A DNA stretch of 64,000 nucleotides from positions 248,001-312,000 of the forward strand of contig NZ_CBTJ020000020.1 of the NCBI RefSeq assembly GCF_001051235.1, in the 5' to 3' direction. The position numbers and the translations under genes were made by a program. Numbering within the stretch: the stretch's first letter is position 1; every line of letters starts with the position of its first letter. This DNA is from Candidatus Competibacter denitrificans Run_A_D11. Its GTDB lineage: Bacteria; Pseudomonadota; Gammaproteobacteria; Competibacterales; Competibacteraceae. The notes under the pieces were generated by a model. It made no database searches. It was not told the origin of the DNA and saw only the letters and a list, made by a program, of their open reading frames with translations. Positions 57,142 to 64,000 of this stretch are shown here, one piece after another.

Positions 57142-58061
57142 GAGTGGCGACGTGGGACCGGCGCTGCTGTTGGCGCTGGTGCGGGGGTCGGTGCGGGGGT
57201 TGGTGCCGGTTTTTCGTCAGGCGGCGCATTTTCCAGCAGCATCACCTCACGAATGCGATCCAATTGGGCGACCGGTTTGGCGATGATATTAGCGAAGGGG
57301 CTGCCCGGTTCAAATTTAGTCACGGTTGCAACCGGATAACCCCGCGGAAATCGGCCGCCCAGCCCTGAGGTCACCAACAAATCGCCCACTTTCACATCCT
57401 CGTTATTAGGGACGTGCAGCAGTTTTAATTCCTGGAAATTGCCGGTGCCCAGTGCCAGGGTGCGTACCCCGGTACGATTAATCTGGATTGGCAAGGCATG
57501 ATTGGCGTCAGTGACCAGGATCGCCGTCGAACTGAACGGATCAGCGTGGATGATCTGGCCGATGATACCCTGTTGGTCAAGCACCGGCTGGCCGACGTAT
57601 ACGTTGTGCTGTCGCCCACGGTTGAGCAAGATATGATGCCGGTATGGGTCGAAATCCACTGCCAAGAGTTCGGCGATCAGCATCTTTTCAGGTGTATTGA
57701 CCGTCGATTCCAGCAAAGAGCGTAGACGGCGGTTTTCCGCTTCCAGCGTGGTCAATTTTTGCAGTTGCGCGTTCAAGAAAATCTGCTTCTCGCGCAAGCG
57801 GGCGTTTTCTTCCAGCAACGTCCCACGCCCAGCCAGATTCTGCTCTAGCCAGCCCTTGGTGTTGGTGGGCAATTGCATCAAATATTGAAAGGGATAGACC
57901 ACCGTACCTAATACGTCACGCACACCGTTTAAGTATTGATAGCGATGATCCACCGTCATCATGACGATGGAGAGCGTAACCCAAAAACCAAGCTGCAAAA
58001 TCGCCGTCGGATTAACCGTAAACAAGTATTCGATACGCTTGCTGGGAGTAAGAGCGGCCAA
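57138..58061 (-). CDS. mreC: rod shape-determining protein MreC
   Basis: A 307-residue protein with one N-terminal membrane helix, a coiled coil (ENARLREKQIFLNAQLQKLTTLEAENRRLRSLL) and the beta-rich periplasmic domain (VDFDPYRHHILLNRGRQHNVYVGQPVLDQQGIIGQI; GDLLVTSGLGGRFPRGYPVATV). The C-terminus is a short APTPAP-type repeat. It activates PBP2-RodA. It lies 3 bp after mreB. Confidence 0.96.
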   Translation of the reverse strand: MAALTPSKRIEYLFTVNPTAILQLGFWVTLSIVMMTVDHRYQYLNGVRDVLGTVVYPFQYLMQLPTNTKGWLEQNLAGRGTLLEENARLREKQIFLNAQLQKLTTLEAENRRLRSLLESTVNTPEKMLIAELLAVDFDPYRHHILLNRGRQHNVYVGQPVLDQQGIIGQIIHADPFSSTAILVTDANHALPIQINRTGVRTLALGTGNFQELKLLHVPNNEDVKVGDLLVTSGLGGRFPRGYPVATVTKFEPGSPFANIIAKPVAQLDRIREVMLLENAPPDEKPAPTPAPTPAPAPTAAPVPRRHS

Positions 58062-58064
58062 CGG

Positions 58065-59135
<1,071 letters not shown>

Positions 59136-59238
59136 TCAAAAGCGGCTAATGCTAGCAAGCAGGGCAGTTAGGAGCAAGCCAACAAATTATGATAGGGTTA
59201 CAGTTTTATCCGTTCGCTCAGCCAAGGAGAACGCAACG

Positions 59239-59526
59239 ATGTCCCTGGGACCTGCCGAAGTCGCCAAAATCGCCCATTTGGCGCGGCTGGCCATCCGCGA
59301 ACAGGATGTGCCGGCCTACGCCCGCAACCTATCGGCCATTTTGGAGTTGGTGGAACAGATGAATGCGGTGGATACGTCCGGCATCATCCCGCTGGCTAAT
59401 CCATTAGATATGGCGCAGCGTTTGCGCGCCGATGATGTGATCGAAGCCGACCAGCGTGCCCATTTTCAGGCTATCGCTCCCCGCGTTGAAGCCGGTCTGT
59501 ATTTGGTTCCCAAGGTTATCGAATAA
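59239..59526 (+). CDS. gatC: aspartyl/glutamyl-tRNA amidotransferase subunit C
   Basis: A 95-residue subunit of GatCAB, which converts Glu-tRNA(Gln) and/or Asp-tRNA(Asn) to the amide form. [19 protein letters not shown] and [19 protein letters not shown] ... [10 protein letters not shown] match GatC. ATG 59239 follows aaggaga at 8 bases; the frame extends to 59050 inside mreB antisense and is not used. The gene leads gatC-gatA-gatB, divergent from mreB. Confidence 0.95.
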   Translation: MSLGPAEVAKIAHLARLAIREQDVPAYARNLSAILELVEQMNAVDTSGIIPLANPLDMAQRLRADDVIEADQRAHFQAIAPRVEAGLYLVPKVIE

Positions 59527-59543
59527 CGCCTTTTCTCACTGCT

Positions 59544-60998
59544 ATGCACGACAAAACCATTGCCCAACTGAGTGCCGGTCTTGCCGCCGGCGAATTTAGT
59601 AGCGAGGAATTGACTCGCTCTCTGCTGGAGCGGATTGAACAATTCAATCCAGGCTTGAATGCCTTTATTACTGTGACCGACGATGTGGCGCTGAGCCAGG
59701 CTCGTGCGGCTGATGAGCGTCGTCGGCAAGGTCAAGCCGGGCCGTTGACCGGTGTACCCATCGCCCAGAAAGATATTTTCTGCACCGATGGCGTGCGCAC
59801 CTCCTGCGGTTCACGGATGTTGGACCGTTTCATCGCCCCTTACAACGCTACGGTCGTCGAAAAATTAAATGCTGCCGGCATGGTGATGCTGGGCAAGACT
59901 AACATGGACGAGTTCGCTATGGGGTCGTCCAACGAAAACAGTTTCTATGGGCCGGTGCGCAATCCGTGGGATTTGGACGCAGTGCCGGGCGGCTCCTCCG
60001 GTGGTTCCGCCGCTGCCGTCGCCGCACGACTAACACCCGCCGCCACCGGCACCGACACCGGCGGCTCGATTCGCCAACCCGCCGCGTTGTGTGGCCTGAC
60101 TGGCATCAAACCGACCTATGGCCGGGTGTCGCGTTGGGGCATGATCGCTTATGCCTCCAGCCTCGATCAAGGCGGCCCGCTGGCACGCAGCGCCGAGGAT
60201 TGTGCCTTGTTGTTGGGCGCGATGGCCGGTTTCGACCCCCGCGATTCCACCAGCGTGGATCGGCCGGTGCCGGATTACGTCGCGGCGCTCGACCGACCGC
60301 TGACTGGCTTGAAAATCGGCCTGCCCAAGGAGTATTTCGGTGAGGGCTTAGACGGTGCCGTTGCGCGCGCGGTTGCAGCGGCCATCGCCGAATACCGGAA
60401 ATTGGGCGCGACGGTGCTGGACATCAGCCTGCCCAACACCCATCTGGCAATTCCGGCCTATTACGTCATCGCCCCGGCGGAGTGTTCTTCCAATCTGGCG
60501 CGTTTCGACGGCGTGCGCTACGGCCATCGCTGCGACCAGCCCAAGGATTTACTGGATTTATATACCCGTTCCCGCGCCGAGGGTTTCGGGCCAGAGGTCA
60601 CCCGTCGGATTCTGGTCGGTACTTTCGCCCTGTCGGCCGGTTATTACGATGCCTATTACCTAAAGGCGCAGCAAATCCGCCGCCTGATCAGCAACGACTT
60701 CCAGCAAGCCTTCGCGCAGGTGGACTTGATCGCCGGGCCGACTTCACCCACAGTGGCCTTCAATCTCGGCGAGAAAGTAGATGATCCGATCACCATGTAT
60801 CTGTCGGATATTTATACCATTGCCGTGAATCTGGCTGGCCTGCCGGGACTCTCGCTGCCGGTCGGTTTTGTCGGTCAGCGTCCGGTCGGTTTGCAACTGA
60901 TCGGTCATCACTTTGCTGAAGAATGCTTGCTGAACGCCGCACACCGCTATCAGCAGATCACGGACTGGCACACGCGCACCCCGCCCGCGTTCGCCTGA
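59544..60998 (+). CDS. gatA: aspartyl/glutamyl-tRNA amidotransferase subunit A
   Basis: The amidase subunit that releases ammonia from glutamine. The 484-residue protein carries the amidase signature: catalytic Lys in [42 protein letters not shown] (cis-Ser) and [17 protein letters not shown] (nucleophile Ser). It starts 17 bp after gatC. Confidence 0.98.
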   Translation: MHDKTIAQLSAGLAAGEFSSEELTRSLLERIEQFNPGLNAFITVTDDVALSQARAADERRRQGQAGPLTGVPIAQKDIFCTDGVRTSCGSRMLDRFIAPYNATVVEKLNAAGMVMLGKTNMDEFAMGSSNENSFYGPVRNPWDLDAVPGGSSGGSAAAVAARLTPAATGTDTGGSIRQPAALCGLTGIKPTYGRVSRWGMIAYASSLDQGGPLARSAEDCALLLGAMAGFDPRDSTSVDRPVPDYVAALDRPLTGLKIGLPKEYFGEGLDGAVARAVAAAIAEYRKLGATVLDISLPNTHLAIPAYYVIAPAECSSNLARFDGVRYGHRCDQPKDLLDLYTRSRAEGFGPEVTRRILVGTFALSAGYYDAYYLKAQQIRRLISNDFQQAFAQVDLIAGPTSPTVAFNLGEKVDDPITMYLSDIYTIAVNLAGLPGLSLPVGFVGQRPVGLQLIGHHFAEECLLNAAHRYQQITDWHTRTPPAFA

Positions 60999-61067
60999 CT
61001 CCCTTGCCTCGGTGACAGGGTTTGAGAGGAAGGGTGCTTTGCTTTCAAAAATTCAGGGTCGTTCGAC

Positions 61068-62507
61068 ATGATGGAATGGGAAACGGTTATCGGGCTGGAA
61101 ATCCACGCCCAACTCGCCACCAAGAGCAAGATTTTCTCCGGGGCGTCCACCGCTTACGGCGCCGAGCCGAATACGCAAGCTTGCACCATCGATTTGGGGA
61201 TGCCGGGCGTGTTGCCCGTGTTGAACCGGGAGGCGGTGCGCATGGCGGCAGTGTTCGGCCTGGCTATCGGTGCCGAAATCGCCCGCCGCTCGGTCTTTGC
61301 CCGCAAGAATTATTTTTATCCCGATCTGCCCAAGGGCTATCAGATCAGCCAGTACGAACTGCCCATCGTGCAAAAGGGTCAACTGACCATTGATCTGGAT
61401 GAGGGCGTCAGCAAGGTGATCGGCATCACTCGCGCTCATCTGGAAGAAGACGCTGGCAAGTCGCTGCATGAGGATTTCCAGGGTTTGTCGGGTATCGACC
61501 TTAATCGGGCCGGGACGCCGCTGTTGGAAATCGTCTCCGAGCCGGATTTGCGCTCAGCCAAGGAGGCGGTGGCCTACATGAAAAAGCTGCACCAGATGGT
61601 GGTGTATCTCGGTATTTGCGATGGCAACATGCAGGAAGGCTCGTTTCGCTGCGATGCCAATGTCTCGGTGCGACGCAAAGGCGATCCCAAGCTCGGCACC
61701 CGTGCCGAAATCAAGAATCTCAATTCCTTCCGCTTTGTCGAACGCGCGATTGAATTTGAGATTGAGCGACAAATTGACCTGATCGAAGCCGGCGGCAAGG
61801 TGGTGCAGGAAACGCGGCTCTACGACCCGGATAAGGGCGAAACCCGTTCGATGCGTGGCAAGGAGGAAGCGAATGATTATCGCTATTTCCCCGATCCTGA
61901 TCTGTTACCGCTGGTGCTGGACGAGGAGTTCATCGCCACCACTCGCGCCAGTTTGCCGGAACTGCCGGACACGAAGAAACAGCGGTTTATCAGCCAATAT
62001 GGCCTTTCCAGCTATGATGCCGGTGTGCTGACCACCAGCCGGGCCTTGAGTGATTACTACGAAGCGACCGTCGCGGCGTTGGGCGGCGAGCCGAAACTGT
62101 GTGCCAACTGGGTCATGGGGGATCTATCCGCCTTTCTCAACAAGGAGAATCGGGAGATCACGGCCAGCCCGGTCAGTCCGGTGCAACTGGCGGGCCTGTT
62201 ACGGCGGATTCAGGATCAAACTATCTCCGGCAAAATCGCCAAAGACGTATTTGAGGCGCTGTGGGCTGGTGAAGGCGAGACCGACGCGATTATTGAAAAA
62301 CGTGGTTTGAAGCAGATCACCGACAACTCAGCGATTGAAAAAGTCATTGATGACGTGATCGCCGCTAACCCCGAACAACTGGCACAGTACCGCGCCGGTA
62401 AGGACAAGCTCTTTGCCTTTTTCGTTGGGCAAGTGATGAAAGCGTCCAAGGGCAAGGCCAACCCGCAACAGGTCAATGATCTGCTAGCGGAAAAATTGAA
62501 AGGCTAG
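61068..62507 (+). CDS. gatB: aspartyl/glutamyl-tRNA amidotransferase subunit B
   Basis: The kinase/tRNA-binding subunit of GatCAB. The 479-residue protein has [71 protein letters not shown] and the C-terminal YqeY-like helical domain ending [18 protein letters not shown] 61068 is followed at once by a second ATG. Its presence implies indirect synthesis of Gln-tRNA or Asn-tRNA unless the cognate synthetases are also encoded. Confidence 0.98.
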   Translation: MMEWETVIGLEIHAQLATKSKIFSGASTAYGAEPNTQACTIDLGMPGVLPVLNREAVRMAAVFGLAIGAEIARRSVFARKNYFYPDLPKGYQISQYELPIVQKGQLTIDLDEGVSKVIGITRAHLEEDAGKSLHEDFQGLSGIDLNRAGTPLLEIVSEPDLRSAKEAVAYMKKLHQMVVYLGICDGNMQEGSFRCDANVSVRRKGDPKLGTRAEIKNLNSFRFVERAIEFEIERQIDLIEAGGKVVQETRLYDPDKGETRSMRGKEEANDYRYFPDPDLLPLVLDEEFIATTRASLPELPDTKKQRFISQYGLSSYDAGVLTTSRALSDYYEATVAALGGEPKLCANWVMGDLSAFLNKENREITASPVSPVQLAGLLRRIQDQTISGKIAKDVFEALWAGEGETDAIIEKRGLKQITDNSAIEKVIDDVIAANPEQLAQYRAGKDKLFAFFVGQVMKASKGKANPQQVNDLLAEKLKG

Positions 62508-62553
62508 GCCGGTCAAGGCGCTGCTCAACCGTGATCTAACCTTTGCTCAGTAT

Positions 62554-63426
62554 ATGGCCGACCGCGATTCCCTCCACCGCTTCCTGTTCGACCACCTGGC
62601 CGTTCGAGGTGAAATCGTTCATCTCGATACGGCTTGGCGGGCGGTTCTGGAACGCCGCACCTATCCACCGGCCGTGCAAGAGGTGTTGGGTGCAGCCACT
62701 GCGGCGGCGGCTCTGCTATCGGCCACCATCAAATTCGATGGATTGCTGACCCTGCAAATCCAGGCGCGTGGTCCTTTGCGCTTGGTCGTGGTCCAAGTCA
62801 CCTCGCAACGAACCCTGCGCGCCCTGGCCCGCTGGGACGGCGAGCCGGAACCACAACCGTTGCAGGCGTTGTGTGGCGACGGCACGTTGCTGCTAACCAT
62901 CGATATCGGCCAAGGCCGCGAACCGTATCAGGGCGTCGTTGATTTATGCGGCAACACCTTGGCGGAAGCGCTGGAAGACTACTTTGACCGCTCCGAGCAG
63001 CTCCCGACGCGAATCCTGCTGGCCGCTAATGAGCGAACCGCCGCCGGTCTGCTATTGCAACGCTTGCCCGATGCGATCACCACCGATGCGGATGGCTGGA
63101 AGAGAATCAACATCCTGGCAGCGACCCTGCAACCGGCGGAATTGCTGGCACTGAATGCCGATACCCTGCTCTACCAGCTCTTTCACGAAGAAGACGTGCG
63201 GGTATTTAAGCCGCAGGCTTTCAGCTATCGCTGCACTTGTTCGCGGGAGCGTACCGCTGCAATGTTGTATACGCTGGGGACTACCGAGCTTCGGCAAGCG
63301 GCTGACGAGGAAGGTGCCCTGCACGTCGATTGTGAATTCTGCGGTTATCGTTATGCCTTTGATACCGTTGATATCGCCGGTCTGCTGGCCAGCGCCTCGC
63401 CTAGCCCTTCCATCACCCGTCACTAA
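62554..63426 (+). CDS. hslO: redox-regulated chaperone Hsp33
   Basis: A cytoplasmic holdase switched on by oxidation. The 290-residue protein has the N-terminal domain (HRFLFDHLAVRGEIVHLDTAWRAVLE; LLSATIKFDGLLTLQIQARGPLRL) and the zinc-binding redox switch at the C-terminus: FSYRCTCSRERT (CxC) and CEFCGYRYAFD (CxxC), all four Cys present. It follows gatB by 46 bp and may have its own promoter. Confidence 0.96.
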   Translation: MADRDSLHRFLFDHLAVRGEIVHLDTAWRAVLERRTYPPAVQEVLGAATAAAALLSATIKFDGLLTLQIQARGPLRLVVVQVTSQRTLRALARWDGEPEPQPLQALCGDGTLLLTIDIGQGREPYQGVVDLCGNTLAEALEDYFDRSEQLPTRILLAANERTAAGLLLQRLPDAITTDADGWKRINILAATLQPAELLALNADTLLYQLFHEEDVRVFKPQAFSYRCTCSRERTAAMLYTLGTTELRQAADEEGALHVDCEFCGYRYAFDTVDIAGLLASASPSPSITRH

Positions 63427-63431
63427 CCCTC

Positions 63432-63944
63432 ATGCGTGCGCTGTTTGACCTGTTCTTCGACATTTGTTTGCTGCGCAAGGCGCCGCAAGACGTGCCTGCT
63501 TCGATGGCGCTGCTCAAAATGTGCCTGCTGGCTTATGCCCTATCGGGGTTGCTGGTTCTGATGATCAATGATCCTCTGCCGGTCGCCTTGTTGGAAATCC
63601 TGCTGGACATGGTGCTACTGAGCGGCTTGCTCTACCTGGGCCTGATGCTCCACCGCCATCCCCGGCGTTTCGAGCAAGCGTTGAGCGCCTTGACCGGTTC
63701 CGGTACCCTGATAGGTCTGCTGGCCTTGCCCCTGATGTCCTGGATGACCCATCAGGCGCAAGGGGACGATGTGGTGCTGCCGTCATTTTTGCTGCTGGCC
63801 CTGATGATCTGGAGTATCGTCATCATGGCCCACATCCTCCGCCATGCCTTCGAGATCTCGGTGTGGCAAGGCGCGCTCTACGCGCTCAGTTATACCTTCT
63901 TATCCTGGACTCTGACTGGCTGGATTAACCCGCAAACTCCTTGA
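63432..63944 (+). CDS. small polytopic membrane protein of unknown function
   Basis: A 170-residue protein with about four to five membrane helices (LLKMCLLAYALSGLLVLMI; LLEILLDMVLLSGLLYLGLMLH; GTLIGLLALPLMSWM; FLLLALMIWSIVIMAHILRHAF). The N-terminus RALFDLFFDICLLRKAPQDVPAS and the C-terminal ALYALSYTFLSWTLTG suggest a conserved but unnamed proteobacterial family; I do not recognise it. It is 5 bp after hslO, so probably co-transcribed. Confidence 0.8.
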   Translation: MRALFDLFFDICLLRKAPQDVPASMALLKMCLLAYALSGLLVLMINDPLPVALLEILLDMVLLSGLLYLGLMLHRHPRRFEQALSALTGSGTLIGLLALPLMSWMTHQAQGDDVVLPSFLLLALMIWSIVIMAHILRHAFEISVWQGALYALSYTFLSWTLTGWINPQTP

Positions 63945-63990
63945 CCAACCCGGTTACCTGATTCGCGGGTTGGCCGGAGAGACACCTGAC

Positions 63991-64000
63991 ATGCACATTC
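63991..64000 (+). CDS. start of a gene cut by the window end
   Basis: An ATG at 63991 follows ggaga at 10 bases. Only Met-His-Ile is visible. That start would suit Mpl (murein peptide ligase), but three residues cannot support an identity. Confidence 0.3.

Overview
This window reads as chromosomal DNA of a GC-rich gammaproteobacterium. The evidence is the conserved synteny blocks (yidC-mnmE, tgt-yajC-secD-secF, mreBCD-mrdA-mrdB-mltB-rlpA, dacA-ybeD-lipB-lipA), a CpsG/CpsB-type mannose pathway and a perfect Fur-box palindrome. Gene content and protein style would fit an environmental lineage such as the Competibacter/Contendobacter group, but that placement is an inference. I saw no tRNA or rRNA genes, prophage, IS element or CRISPR array.

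Layout. 1-2.9 kb: yidC (5' end outside the window) and mnmE; mnmE has its Shine-Dalgarno buried in a perfect hairpin. 3-10 kb: a type I restriction-modification operon, hsdM / GIY-YIG nuclease / hsdS / AlbA_2-ATPase gene / hsdR. The GIY-YIG gene plus a REP-like palindrome pair looks like a small insertion cassette at the hsdM-hsdS overlap. 10.2-14.3 kb (minus): ugd-manC-manB, making UDP-glucuronate and GDP-mannose for exopolysaccharide. 14.6-16.9 kb: a Gfo/Idh/MocA oxidoreductase and a TIM-barrel amidohydrolase. 17-20 kb (minus): a Fur-regulated iron operon, bacterioferritin-feoA-feoB-Cys-rich small membrane protein, divergent from a SagB-type nitroreductase. 22-26.5 kb: an EAL phosphodiesterase, cysH and a ThiXYZ-like ABC importer. 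26.6-30.5 kb: mnmG and a hybrid histidine kinase.

30.7-37.5 kb is a tightly coupled signalling operon: a DUF6489-like protein, a single-domain response regulator, a membrane-bound PAS/pseudo-kinase/DnaQ-exonuclease fusion, a two-helix membrane protein, an SLC5-STAC-histidine kinase (CbrA-like) and thymidylate synthase. 37.5-42.6 kb holds a DUF192 protein, tgt, yajC, secD and secF. 42.6-47.5 kb holds a small membrane protein, a response regulator with a C-terminal membrane anchor, and a CheB-CheR-PAS fusion downstream of lipA. 47.5-59.1 kb (minus) is the lipoate and cell-elongation block, split by a good intrinsic terminator between rlpA and dacA. 59.2-63.9 kb (plus): gatC-gatA-gatB, hslO (Hsp33), a small membrane protein, and a start codon cut off by the window end.

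The most unusual items are the GIY-YIG/REP cassette bounded by a 9-bp direct repeat at the hsdM/hsdS junction, the triple Cys repeat in HsdR, the sensor-exonuclease fusion inside an SLC5-kinase operon, and the tail-anchored response regulator.
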